Shown here piece by piece: positions 19,335 to 28,152 of a stretch of DNA of 64,000 bases. The translations under genes were made by a program, and so were the position numbers. Under the pieces are notes generated by a model, which did not search any database, was not told where the DNA came from, and was given only the letters and a program-made list of their open reading frames with translations. Source of the stretch: Vibrio mexicanus (GTDB lineage: Bacteria > Pseudomonadota > Gammaproteobacteria > Enterobacterales > Vibrionaceae); the NCBI RefSeq assembly GCF_001012815.1, contig NZ_JYJP01000128.1, forward strand, positions 1 through 64,000, written 5' to 3'. Numbering within the stretch: position 1 is the stretch's first letter; every line of letters begins with the position of its first letter.

Positions 19335-20952
19335 CTAATTGGTCACACTTTCCTCTTTAGTAGACGGGCCGAGCGCGTGAGTTGGCCAAGAAAGCTCAAA
19401 CAGAGCACCATTCATGCTCGACTGGCGTACATTTGCGCTGCCTTTGTGCAAGGTCATGATCTGCTTAACGATCGCAAGCCCAAGCCCATGACCCTTATCG
19501 CTACTGCGTTCGTCATTGTTTAATTGTTGGAAAGGCTCAAATATTTTCTCTGCCTGTTCTCTAGGAATCCCCTTTCCGTCGTCTTCTACCCTGATCTTGT
19601 ATTGTTCTTCTTCAATCAAGAATGAAATGGTTATGGTGGATTGGGCAAACCGACTGGCATTAGTCATGAGGTTTTTGACCGCTCGCATCAAGCCTTTGTT
19701 ATCGACAAACAACGGCTGATTTTTTAAATCTGGCGCGCAATCAAAGTGGATATTGAAGTCTAGGTGTTCAAGCTTGAAATAGTCGACTTCCTTTAGTAGT
19801 TCTTGCCCAAAGTAGCAGTGCGAGAAATGGGTGATGTCCGCGACACGATTATATCGAGATAATAGCAATGTCTGGTTAATCAGATGATCTAAGTCTTCAA
19901 TGCTGGAATGGGCCGTGTTTCGGTATTTCTGCCTCTGCAGATCGGGCGTATCTTCATCTTCCATCATTTCCAAAGCAAAGCGCAGTCGATACAGCGGGGT
20001 TCGTAAATCGTGGGCAATCGAATTGGTGAGCTCTTTTTGGCCCGCAATCAGTTGCTCGATGTTGTCGGCCATTTGATTGAAGGAGTCGCTAAGCTGGGAA
20101 ATCACTGACAATTTAGACGTAGACGCACGCTTGGAAAGCACCCCGTTACCAAATTCGGTAGACGTAACGACTAGCCGTTTTAGGTCTCGCCAAAGCGGGT
20201 AAACCCATAACACTAAAGCAAGCGATACAAGAACAAAGAACGCACCGATAATAGCTGAGGTCACTTTCATTTGCGTAGACATCGAGATATCGTCTTCCAC
20301 ATGGAGCCAAATGTCCTCAGCGACAGGCGAGACCAATTCGAAACGCCCTTCAGAACCGATAAACGAAACGGTCTCGTTGGGTTTGTTGCTAATGGCGGCT
20401 TTTGCTTCATCAGGGAGCTCATTGTAGCCTTTGAGTCGAACGACGAATGGGGCATTGGAGGTCTGTAAAGCTAGCCTATCTTCCCATTGCTCTTTAGGGT
20501 GGCGACGCAAATCTTCAGTGGCGAGAAACAGCCCCCTTTTGCTTGATTGACGATCGCCTGTTCAGAAGATTCATTGAGCGCTACGTAAACTACCTTTTTG
20601 CTATCGCCAACTTGTTGCAGCAGGGCCAATGGGTCGCCGAATAGAAATTCTACATCACCACTTTTCAATCTTCTGTAAAGCTCTGGGTCTGATTGATACT
20701 TCTCAATATCTTGGAGTTCAATTGGGTAACCAAAGTGGGGGCGAAACTTCGAATCTTACCTTCCCACTGAGATTCTGGAAGGTTCTCAAGCTCTGCGGAT
20801 ATTAGTTCGAATTTTGCTTGGTAAGTCTCGATGTAAAACTTTTCAGAAAAGGTTTCATTTAAGCGCTGAATGGGGCTGACACCAGTTGGAAGGATCAAAA
20901 TGATGATGGGCAGAAAGACGGCAAGCCATAAAATAGAAAACGCCCTAATCAT
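19335..20952 (-). pseudogene. RstB-like sensor histidine kinase, two frameshifts
   Basis: Membrane histidine kinase. Order: TM1 at about 5-26, periplasmic sensor to about 175, TM2 (SAIIGAFFVLVSLALVLWV), HAMP, HisKA with SIAHDLRTPLYRLRF, and HATPase with NLMTNASRF, DDGKGIPR and GHGLGLAIV. One T is missing near 20665 (after SFTED) and one C/G in a homopolymer near 20536, both in the sensor; repair gives about 539 aa. Its start overlaps the response-regulator stop by four bases, so the two are translationally coupled. RstB likeness comes from the partner and layout. The signal is unknown. Confidence 0.82.
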
Positions 20953-21668
20953 ATGGATTCAACTCCTTGCGCTGCACAAAGTTGGTAGCCTTTGCCGCGA
21001 ATGGTTTTAATCAGCTCTGGCTCATTGGGATCATCTTGAAGTGAACGGCGTAAGCGAGATATGCGTCGATCGATAGAGCGATCTAATCCGTCGTATTCAA
21101 AGCCGCGAATGTGTTGGGCAATGTCATCTCTCGACACCACTTGCCCTACATTGCTAGCGAGCAGGTGCAGTAGGTCAAACTCGGATGTAGTGAGCTTTAC
21201 ACTGGCTTGATTGAGGCTAACGGTGCGGTGTTGCAAATGAATTTTTAGGGGACCAATCTGCAGAACATCTTGAGAACTTTCAGAATTTGTTCGCTCTTGG
21301 CGACGCAGCAGCGCGCGAATGCGAGACAACATTAATCTTGGTTTGACCTTTTTAACGATGTAGTCATCGGCCCCGAGTTCGAGCCCCATCATCTGATCGA
21401 CGTCGTCATCTAGCGCGGTTTGCATTAAGATCATACCGTTGTATTTCGGGCGGATTTCACGGCAAACGTCCATGCCACTTTGACCCGGCAACATGACATC
21501 CAACACGACCAAATCAGGCTGAGTTGACAGTATAGTGCTGACGGCAGTGATACCGTCGGTCACGATCTCAATATTGAACTCGAAGCTTTGAAGGTAGTCG
21601 CGGATAAGTTCGGCAAGCTCTAAGTCGTCTTCAACCAGAACAATGTTGTATGAGGCAGATAAGTTCAT
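20949..21668 (-). CDS. RstA-like OmpR-family response regulator
   Basis: Response regulator of 239 aa. The receiver domain spans about residues 8-122, with the acidic pair at VEDD, phospho-acceptor D57 (VVLDVMLPG) and a lysine in DDYIVKK. An OmpR-type winged helix follows from about 140 (LTTSEFDLLHLLASNVG, DGLDRSIDRRISRLRR, IKTIRGKGYQL). The DGLDRS-RRISRLRR stretch and spacing resemble E. coli RstA. The ATG at 21668 is more family-like than 21704; neither has a clear ribosome site. First gene of the operon with the kinase; targets may include the barrel/lipoprotein genes just downstream. Confidence 0.87.
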   Translation of the reverse strand: MNLSASYNIVLVEDDLELAELIRDYLQSFEFNIEIVTDGITAVSTILSTQPDLVVLDVMLPGQSGMDVCREIRPKYNGMILMQTALDDDVDQMMGLELGADDYIVKKVKPRLMLSRIRALLRRQERTNSESSQDVLQIGPLKIHLQHRTVSLNQASVKLTTSEFDLLHLLASNVGQVVSRDDIAQHIRGFEYDGLDRSIDRRISRLRRSLQDDPNEPELIKTIRGKGYQLCAAQGVESI

Positions 21669-21835
21669 AGATACACAAGTCGTTATAATCGGTCGCTCTA
21701 GCATAGCTTATGTCAATGATTTTTCGTGTGACCATTTGTGACGAAAATTAAATGTTGTATCTAATTCGGGACACAATCGAGGGGCAGTCTGCTTTCGGGA
21801 TATCGCAAACTGGTGTGAAATAGCATACAGAATCA

Positions 21836-21869
21836 GAAAGGGCGAACAAATGTTGTCGTCCGCCCTTTC
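21836..21869. terminator. Hairpin between two convergent-side operons
   Basis: GAAAGGGCG (21836-21844) pairs with CGCCCTTTC (21861-21869) around a 16-base loop. It lies downstream of the EamA gene and upstream of the response regulator. The T tract is weak, so termination is only probable. Confidence 0.45.
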
Positions 21870-21927
21870 CATGGTTGAAGTGATAAGTCCGTTAAAGTGG
21901 TCAGTCGGTTAAAGTGTTATAAGAGTT

Positions 21928-22833
21928 TTAAGCTCTACTGGTGGAACTCGTCATCGCTTTGGCGGCCAACTTACTTGGATTTGCGGCAGGTTTAACAATC
22001 AATCCAATGCCGACTAGGAATAATGCGCAGGCAATGACTTGCGCGTGGCTTAGAAGCTCGTCATACATGAAGTAGCCTGAGATTAGCGCAAATACAGGAA
22101 CCAATAGTGTTAACGGCGCTGTAGTGCTGAGCGGATAGCGAATCAGCAGTCGGTTCCAAACCCAGTAGCCAAATAAGGTTGTTGGATATGCTTGGAATAC
22201 GACAGCGATGGTTGTGCTGGTGTCCCAAGCTGTGATGGCATGCGAGACAATACTTGGGCCATGGAGGCTTACCGCAAACAGCACCAGCGGGATTGGGGCG
22301 AACAGCATTCCCCACACATTAAACGCAAAAGCTTGAGTGGTTTTGGAAGCTTTTACAATCATCCCCATGATGGTCCAACAGCTTGCTGCAATCATGATAA
22401 ACATTAAGCCTTGAGCCGTAATGTTGCCATTGGTGGCTGAAAGGAGAACTAACAATGCCACTAAAGCGGTGATAGCCCCCATTACCTTACGCTTAGACGC
22501 AGCTTCCTTATGAATAAATACGCCTACTGCCATACTAATGAGCGCATTGGATGAAAGTAATACCGATGACATGCCAGAAGAGAGACCAGCAGTAATCGAC
22601 CATGAGGCCATACCCCAGATACCTAAACCAAAGACGACACCATAGCTAAATAGGTATCGCCATGCCACAGTTGGGCGTCGAATGAAGAAGATGGCTGGAA
22701 TGACGGCTAAACTAAAACGCGCCGCGGTCGCCAACAATGGATGAACTTCTGTGATGCCCATTTTGATCATGGAAAAGTTGAAGCCCCAAATTGCCATCAC
22801 CAAGATGGCTAACAATAAATCGTTCCTAGTCAT
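21928..22833 (-). CDS. EamA/DMT-family exporter
   Basis: Drug/metabolite transporter of 301 aa with ten predicted membrane segments in two EamA repeats (first starting IWGFNFSMIKMGI, second starting MIAASCWTIMGMI). The family exports amino acids and other metabolites. It is divergent from a MocR-type regulator with a 95-base gap, the classical arrangement in which the regulator senses a PLP-linked amine or amino acid and controls the exporter. The substrate is unknown. The frame is intact. Confidence 0.88.
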   Translation of the reverse strand: MTRNDLLLAILVMAIWGFNFSMIKMGITEVHPLLATAARFSLAVIPAIFFIRRPTVAWRYLFSYGVVFGLGIWGMASWSITAGLSSGMSSVLLSSNALISMAVGVFIHKEAASKRKVMGAITALVALLVLLSATNGNITAQGLMFIMIAASCWTIMGMIVKASKTTQAFAFNVWGMLFAPIPLVLFAVSLHGPSIVSHAITAWDTSTTIAVVFQAYPTTLFGYWVWNRLLIRYPLSTTAPLTLLVPVFALISGYFMYDELLSHAQVIACALFLVGIGLIVKPAANPSKLAAKAMTSSTSRA

Positions 22834-22928
22834 AACTGATCTCCCTTTCGCTTGAAAACTAGTATTACTTGAGTACAGTTATCGGTACAGATACAGTTTT
22901 TTATTAAAAAAAAAGGTACAGTTGACTC

Positions 22929-24314
22929 GTGAGTATATACAAAGCGCTTGCTAACCAGTTTATCCAAGAAATCGAAACAGGAAAGTTGATAGAAGGAAAT
23001 CGCATGCCTTCTTTGAGGCAACTTTCTAAGCAGCAGGCGGTCAGTATGTCCACGGCGGTCAGTTGTTACCAAGAGTTGGAATCTCAAGGTTGGATTCATT
23101 CTCGTCCCCAAGCGGGTTACTTCGTTGCTCCTAGGCAAAGCAAACACAAAACGCCAGAGTGGGCGCGATTCATCAGCAAGGTTTCGACGGTTAATCAAAA
23201 CTTTGCTATTCACTCTTCCCTAAATGGCCCTTTGGGTGTGTCTAGCACCAACATTGACGAGGCCGCATTAAATGAACTGGAGAGAAGTTTTCGCCGCGCA
23301 AGTAAGCGATTAGGTCAGCGATTGAATCAATACCCAGATACGCAAGGCGAGCCCTCTCTTCGAAACGCACTCAGTGTACATTTCTCAAAGTTAGGCTTAC
23401 ACATAAACTCAGACGAGCTTGTTATTACCTCTGGCTGCATGCCTTCTATCAAGGCCGCATTGGAAGCTTGCACGCAAGAGGGGGATGCGATTGCTATTAG
23501 CTCGCCATGTTTTAGCGGTATTTTGGATTTGTTAGGGCGTATGGGGAGAAAAATCGTCGAGATCCCTTCACTCGACGATGGTATCGATTTGGCTCAGTTT
23601 GAAGATCACCTTAAGCAGGGCACTATAAAAGCGGGGGTGTTTTGTACATCGCACATGAACCCGCAAGGGATCACTATGTCTGCCCAACAAAAGCAGAAGT
23701 TGGCAGAGCTAGCGAATCGCTACCAAATTCCTGTGATTGAAGATGACGTGTACTTGGAACTATCCTATTCCGAGCACACACCGTTACCCGCCAAATATTA
23801 CGATCAGGGCGGTTACATTTTATGGTGTGGTTCGGTGTCGAAAAGTCTGTCACCAAGCTATCGATTAGGTTGGTGCTTACCTGGACGGTATACGCAAACT
23901 TATCGTGCTCAACACACGGCTTCGTGCTTTGGTGTGTCCTTACCTATTCAACTCGCAATAGCAGATTTTATTGAATCGGGTCACTATGCAAAGCAGCTAA
24001 AACGCCGTCGTAATAAGCTTCTGAAATTGAGGCAGGCCTATCTGAGTTATCTCTCAAGCCACTTGCCAGAAAAAGTAAAAATCACTAACCCACAAGGTGG
24101 AATGGTGCTTTGGCTTCAGGTTCCGGACCTTAACGTAGCGCGTTTTAAATCTTTGATTGAGCAAAGGCATATCGACATTCGCTTGGGGCATCTGTTCAGC
24201 ACCTTGTCGCTCTATGATGATTGCTTACGAGTGAACATTGGCTTTGATCTCACCGAAGCAGTCAAAGCGGAACTCGATAAGTTAGTGACTGCCATTACTC
24301 AGTCTATATGTTGA
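22929..24314 (+). CDS. MocR/PdxR-type GntR regulator with aminotransferase-like domain
   Basis: A 461-aa regulator joining a GntR winged helix (about residues 1-70, GNRMPSLRQLSKQQAVSMST) to a fold-type I aminotransferase-like domain. The PLP lysine is in the WCGSVSKSLSPSYRLGW block, and PDTQGEPSLRNAL and EDDVYLEL are conserved positions. Such proteins bind PLP or a PLP-amino-acid adduct and act on DNA rather than catalyse transamination. The start is GTG. It faces the EamA exporter and its 3' end overlaps the convergent GNAT gene by 16 bases. Confidence 0.88.
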   Translation: MSIYKALANQFIQEIETGKLIEGNRMPSLRQLSKQQAVSMSTAVSCYQELESQGWIHSRPQAGYFVAPRQSKHKTPEWARFISKVSTVNQNFAIHSSLNGPLGVSSTNIDEAALNELERSFRRASKRLGQRLNQYPDTQGEPSLRNALSVHFSKLGLHINSDELVITSGCMPSIKAALEACTQEGDAIAISSPCFSGILDLLGRMGRKIVEIPSLDDGIDLAQFEDHLKQGTIKAGVFCTSHMNPQGITMSAQQKQKLAELANRYQIPVIEDDVYLELSYSEHTPLPAKYYDQGGYILWCGSVSKSLSPSYRLGWCLPGRYTQTYRAQHTASCFGVSLPIQLAIADFIESGHYAKQLKRRRNKLLKLRQAYLSYLSSHLPEKVKITNPQGGMVLWLQVPDLNVARFKSLIEQRHIDIRLGHLFSTLSLYDDCLRVNIGFDLTEAVKAELDKLVTAITQSIC

Positions 24315-24871
24315 GGCTGCAATACTTTGATGTACTCATTACAGTCGAGCACCTTACCTTTAACCCGAGCAAATGCGGTGTGTTTTCTGGCATAGCTGAA
24401 CTGGTTGTTGAGGAGGACTTTCTGAGACGCTGGGTTATCGACGGCTGCCAGTGCGATGAAGTGACGAATACCAAAATGCTTCAATGCGTACTCTACAATG
24501 TGTTCCACGGCTTTTGTCGCCAGCCCTTGCCCAATCATGTCTTGATCAATCCGATACCCAATGTGGGCTCGACGCTTTTCGACATCGAGGTTATGTAAGT
24601 TAATACGGCCAACAATAGCCCCGCAATTGATAATGACCAACGGTAAGGTCGCCTTTGCATGATAGTGAGTTAGGGTCTCTAATATGTGGAGCTTAACGCC
24701 ATCAATAGAGTAAAAATCATTTTCACGAGGCCCAATTTTAGATTCAAACCAGCGTTTGTTCTTGTACTCAAAATCTAGTAAGGCTTGAGCATCGCCTTTT
24801 TTTAATAGGCGAATTTGGGATTTTGGGTGAGTCATTGATAAGTCTTGAGCGAATCTGATGGCTTTGATCAT
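24299..24871 (-). CDS. GNAT-family N-acetyltransferase, RimJ/RimL-like
   Basis: A 190-aa acetyltransferase. The acetyl-CoA-binding motif region is HIGYRIDQDMIGQGLATKAV, preceded by IVGRINLHNL and followed by GIRHFIALAAVDNPASQKVLL, the pattern of protein N-alpha/ribosomal acetyltransferases (Acetyltransf_3). The target is unknown. Starts at 24871 or 24835 are both possible; neither has a good ribosome site. The gene overlaps the MocR gene tail to tail. Confidence 0.82.
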   Translation of the reverse strand: MIKAIRFAQDLSMTHPKSQIRLLKKGDAQALLDFEYKNKRWFESKIGPRENDFYSIDGVKLHILETLTHYHAKATLPLVIINCGAIVGRINLHNLDVEKRRAHIGYRIDQDMIGQGLATKAVEHIVEYALKHFGIRHFIALAAVDNPASQKVLLNNQFSYARKHTAFARVKGKVLDCNEYIKVLQPQHID

Positions 24872-25004
24872 AATGCAAAAAAGTGATCTTAGCTGATGTT
24901 TTTATCTACAAATCTATCCAATGACGGCAGCCTTTAAGAGACAGTGCTATAGAAATAGAGACGAGAAACACAGAGATAGGGTATGAGAAACGCAAGGAGG
25001 ACGC

Positions 25005-25439
25005 GTGCGAACACTCACTGATTGGTTACAAGCTTACGGGGTAAGTCATCAACATCCGATAAACAAGAAAATCCATAAAGTAGCGGTTCCGGGGATCTAT
25101 CTGTCAGTTGTCGGCCTTATTTGGTCAATTCCTGCGATCGCGTTAATGGGTTATACCCTGAATTGGGTTTGGGTGGCGAGCTTACCGATCATGGTGTTCT
25201 ATTTTCGGCTTTCGTTAAGCGTGTTTCTGATGATGTTGGGTTATACGTTGGCGTGCATTGGATTGGTTTGGTCGATGGAGCTGTTGGGTTGGCCAGTGTT
25301 GAATGTTTCCATTGGTTTGTTTGTTGGGCTGTGGGTTCTACAATTCATCGGACATAAGATCGAAGGTCAGAGACCTTCTTTCTTTGAAGATATCCAGTTT
25401 CTACTAATTGGTCCTATTTGGGTATTTAGGAAAAAGTAA
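25005..25439 (+). CDS. Mpo1-like (DUF962/YGL010w) membrane protein
   Basis: A 144-aa membrane protein with the DUF962 histidine pattern: SHQHPINKKIHKVAVP near residue 14, then four hydrophobic helices, and QFIGHKIEGQRPSFFED near 112. The yeast homologue Mpo1 is a Fe(II)-dependent dioxygenase in 2-hydroxy fatty-acid alpha-oxidation; the bacterial role is not settled. GTG start at 25005 with a strong AAGGAGG four bases upstream. The Qrr regulatory region begins immediately after the stop. Confidence 0.85.
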   Translation: MRTLTDWLQAYGVSHQHPINKKIHKVAVPGIYLSVVGLIWSIPAIALMGYTLNWVWVASLPIMVFYFRLSLSVFLMMLGYTLACIGLVWSMELLGWPVLNVSIGLFVGLWVLQFIGHKIEGQRPSFFEDIQFLLIGPIWVFRKK

Positions 25440-25440
25440 T

Positions 25441-25495
25441 TTGCAAAATGCACCTCGAATTCTTTCGCAATTTGCAATGGATTTGCATTTTGCTT
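25441..25495 (+). promoter_or_regulatory. Three LuxO-like activator sites upstream of qrr
   Basis: Against the LuxO site TTGCA-N3-TGCAA there are three near matches: TTGCAAAATGCAC (25441-25453, 12 of 13 when the free bases are ignored), TCGCAATTTGCAA (25465-25477, one mismatch) and TTGCATTTTGCTT (25483-25495, two mismatches). They lie 77-131 bases upstream of the sigma-54 promoter, the distance expected for a bacterial enhancer-binding protein. Confidence 0.65.
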
Positions 25496-25571
25496 GATGG
25501 TTATGCACTGAGTTTTCCGATAACTGATGCTTAAGTGACCAAAATATGGTGATTTGATGAATATTTAAAGT

Positions 25572-25586
25572 TGGCACGCATAGTGC
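25572..25586 (+). promoter_or_regulatory. Sigma-54 promoter of qrr
   Basis: TGGCACG-CATA-GTGC matches TGGCACG-N4-TTGC with one change and correct -24/-12 spacing. It places +1 at about 25598, exactly at the first base of the Qrr RNA. Confidence 0.88.
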
Positions 25587-25597
25587 ATTATTTAAAA

Positions 25598-25704
25598 TGA
25601 CCCTTATTAAGCCGAGGGTCACCTAGCCAACTGACGTTGTTAGTGAACCCAATTTGTTCACAAATATATATAGCCAATCTCGCTTATTGAGATTGGCTTT
25701 TTTT
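25598..25704 (+). ncRNA. qrr: Qrr quorum-regulatory small RNA
   Basis: Hfq-dependent small RNA made at low cell density under phospho-LuxO and RpoN. It base-pairs with the mRNA of the LuxR/HapR master regulator and other quorum targets. The first stem is TGACCC (25598-25603) with GGGTCA (25616-25621); the highly conserved target-pairing core CTGACGTTGTTAGTGAA lies at 25631-25647; a terminator formed by AGCCAATCTC (25672-25681) and GAGATTGGCT (25689-25698) ends in seven Ts. The length of about 107 nt is normal for Vibrio Qrrs. Which numbered Qrr it is cannot be said from this window. The next gene is convergent, 25 bases past its end. Confidence 0.95.
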
Positions 25705-25728
25705 CTGCCATTTTTGGTGAATTTTCGA

Positions 25729-27273
25729 CTAAACGTCGTCTGAGCGGAACACGTCATATTCTGAGCATTGCTGATAACAACTTGGCTTACGAGGACACAC
25801 TGCACCTCGGGAGCAGATCACTCGAGCTTGATTTTCTAACCCCCGCTCTATCCAATTAATATTGAGAATCTTGGCGATGGTGGTGAATTCTTTTTGAATC
25901 GATCTAGGAATGGTCGCGCTTCCTCCTTGCCCAACACAAAGTGATTGAAGCTCTTCTGCAATCGCACGCGAGTTGCCACCTTGTGCATCAATCGCAGGAT
26001 TTAAGTCGATACCGGCGCACAATACGCGATTGTTACCTGCAGGGTCGGTCATGTTGACCGATTCACAACAATAAATCCTCGGTTCGTCGTTCACGTTGAG
26101 GATCGAAATCTGCGCGGAGCTGTGAGCTTGTGGTTCGGATAAACGTCTAAATACAGCCCAGTGCTGACAAGGGTCGTTGACCTTCCGCATGTTTCCCCAA
26201 GGAAGCGGAATCCCATTTCCTCGATACACGGCTTTCAGCTTGTTTTGACCGTAAGCATCAAAGTAATGCCAATGAGGATAAGGTGACACCACCGTCATTC
26301 GGCGCATAGCTACCGAAGGTGAAACGCCGGCTCTGAGGTGTACATCTATCTCGTAGCCGCTTCTATCGAGTAGTTGCCTGAATGGCACTTTCGGGCACAG
26401 CAGCGCTCCTGCAAAAAAGCTCGACTCGAAATCGCGCCAAGCTTGTAAAATATCTTGTGAATTTAGCTCGGAGGTTTGAGTCGCGGGGTTGGCATCTTCC
26501 CAACTGTTGGTGTGGCCGACTGAAAGAACATTCTTTAATCCGTCACGACTGTGAAGAACACAATGGCCGATATAGACCGCCAAATCGTACTTCAACCGAG
26601 TAGGATACTCTTTTAATATCTCGTTTAAGTAGATGGTACCTGGCGGTTCAAAAAAAGAGGTGACGAGCTGCTTGGCGCTAACTCCTAGCTCATCGACGAC
26701 ATCTTCTGGCGTTCTGCTTACCCATTGAATACTCACGCCCAAGCTTTTGGCAATATCAACTAAATCTTCAAAAGAGAGGTTGAGTCGTTTCAGTCCCACC
26801 TCTTCTGCCGCACGTTCCAGATCGGGAAAGTGGTTTTGATTCTTCTCTTGGTGGGCACGAATCAGAAGGTGGGCGAACTGCCTACCAGTGATACCGGTTT
26901 GAGATAGCATTTCTGGAATGGCGATTTGTAAAATGTCGTTTGAGAAAAGAAAGCTTGGCTCAAGCGCCATGCCGCTGATGCCACCGCGATTACCCTTATC
27001 AGGGGTTATGGCCGTTTGTTCGGGCTCGTCATCCAAAAACCAGGTAGGTTCTTTTTGAAAAACTTCCGCTATGACTTCCAACATGTCGATGCTTGGCACC
27101 CGTTTTCCGCGCTCAATCATAGACAAGTAAGAAACAGAAGGGGCGTACTCTGGATTGACGCGAATGCAGCGGGCAGACAAGTCTTCCATGGTTAAGTGGT
27201 TGCGTTTCCTAAGGTTTCTTATCTTTGTACCTAGGAAGTGGGACTGACGAACTAAGCTTTTTGACAAGGACAT
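25729..27273 (-). CDS. XRE-family regulator with DUF3612-type C-terminal domain
   Basis: A 514-aa one-component regulator. The N-terminal HTH_XRE spans about residues 12-80 (LGTKIRNLRKRNHLTMEDLSARC, then YLSMIERGKRVPSIDMLEVIA). The large remainder resembles the short-chain-fatty-acyl regulator type (DUF3612/ScfR-like), with a C-terminal cysteine cluster CSRGAVCPRKPSCYQQC that could hold a metal or Fe-S cluster. Three copies of a repeat lie between it and the divergent gene at 27480, suggesting self-control and control of that neighbour. The effector is unknown. Its tail runs to within 25 bases of the Qrr terminator. Confidence 0.8.
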   Translation of the reverse strand: MSLSKSLVRQSHFLGTKIRNLRKRNHLTMEDLSARCIRVNPEYAPSVSYLSMIERGKRVPSIDMLEVIAEVFQKEPTWFLDDEPEQTAITPDKGNRGGISGMALEPSFLFSNDILQIAIPEMLSQTGITGRQFAHLLIRAHQEKNQNHFPDLERAAEEVGLKRLNLSFEDLVDIAKSLGVSIQWVSRTPEDVVDELGVSAKQLVTSFFEPPGTIYLNEILKEYPTRLKYDLAVYIGHCVLHSRDGLKNVLSVGHTNSWEDANPATQTSELNSQDILQAWRDFESSFFAGALLCPKVPFRQLLDRSGYEIDVHLRAGVSPSVAMRRMTVVSPYPHWHYFDAYGQNKLKAVYRGNGIPLPWGNMRKVNDPCQHWAVFRRLSEPQAHSSAQISILNVNDEPRIYCCESVNMTDPAGNNRVLCAGIDLNPAIDAQGGNSRAIAEELQSLCVGQGGSATIPRSIQKEFTTIAKILNINWIERGLENQARVICSRGAVCPRKPSCYQQCSEYDVFRSDDV

Positions 27274-27274
27274 T

Positions 27275-27312
27275 TTGTAAAATTCACATTGTAAAATTTT
27301 TGTTGTGAAATT
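27275..27312. promoter_or_regulatory. Three direct repeats at 14-base period, likely operator
   Basis: TTGTAAAATT at 27275-27284 and 27289-27298, and TTGTGAAATT at 27303-27312, each starting exactly 14 bases after the previous one. They lie just upstream of the XRE start and in the gap to the divergent gene at 27480, so they are probably bound by that regulator. Confidence 0.6.
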
Positions 27313-27479
27313 GTAGTCAAAAATTCGCTAGTCTTCTAATTAAGCAGTCACATAAATGAAAAAGCGTCGTCACAAACTAAATATCCATAAGTGACTAAGC
27401 AACATTTAGACAGGCTCAAAAAAACAAATTTTTATTAGTGCATCATCTTTGATGAGCGGTTGCAGACGAGGGAACGACC

Positions 27480-28055
27480 ATGAATATGCTGACATTCGAT
27501 AAAACAGAAATCCAAAAACAAACAAAACCATTTATCGCTGAAGCAGTCTTTGCTGTCGAGACCATCAGCGCGAAGATGCAGATGGAAAAACAGATGAAGT
27601 CTAAGCAGTTGCTTGACCGTCTTTTCCCACTAGAGCAAGGCTCTCACCAAGATGTGACTAGCTACGTTATCGACTACCGCCACGTAATGGCGTATTTCAA
27701 AGATGGCAGCCATGCGGGGCTTAAAAACAACAAGCACTTTGTTGCGTTTACTGGTGAACCTGAAGATCCAACGTCTATCTTGTTCAAAGATGGTAGCGGT
27801 GCTCATGTGGAAGTGACTTTTGGATGCCACAAAGGCACAGGTTGTGTTGAGTTTGTCGATATCGAAGATATCCAACTAGAAAGTTGTACTACATTCACGC
27901 AGACGACAGAAGAGTCGAACATGGCGGCAATGCGTCACTGGATCAGCTTGGTACAAGGTGATGAAAAAGGTAAGCCAAAAGCATGCAGCGAAGATAAAGA
28001 GTACACAGGTAAGAATGGCGAAGATTACAACCTTGAGTACTGCTACAACTTGTAA
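27480..28055 (+). CDS. Unrecognised 191-aa protein, likely target of the divergent XRE regulator
   Basis: A soluble, charged protein with no signal peptide or membrane segment. It has a basic N-terminal half (MQMEKQMKSKQLLDRLFPLE) and a middle rich in beta-prone stretches (HVMAYFKDGSHAGL, HVEVTFGCHKGTGCVEF). It has five cysteines, including a C-terminal YNLEYCYNL. A good GAGGGA ribosome site precedes the ATG. The gap to the divergent XRE/DUF3612 gene carries three direct repeats. I do not recognise a family. A terminator follows, so the gene is monocistronic. Confidence 0.75.
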   Translation: MNMLTFDKTEIQKQTKPFIAEAVFAVETISAKMQMEKQMKSKQLLDRLFPLEQGSHQDVTSYVIDYRHVMAYFKDGSHAGLKNNKHFVAFTGEPEDPTSILFKDGSGAHVEVTFGCHKGTGCVEFVDIEDIQLESCTTFTQTTEESNMAAMRHWISLVQGDEKGKPKACSEDKEYTGKNGEDYNLEYCYNL

Positions 28056-28090
28056 ATATTGCTTCTAATTTAGAACTCTGCGCTAAACAA

Positions 28091-28123
28091 AAAGCTAGCA
28101 TGATTAGTCATGCTGGCTTTTTT
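28091..28123. terminator. Intrinsic terminator between convergent genes
   Basis: AAAGCTAGCATGA (28091-28103) pairs with TCATGCTGGCTTT (28108-28120), with one G-T pair, and T/A runs at both ends. Confidence 0.82.
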
Positions 28124-28152
28124 GTGCGTGAATTGATCAAGTAATCAATCGC

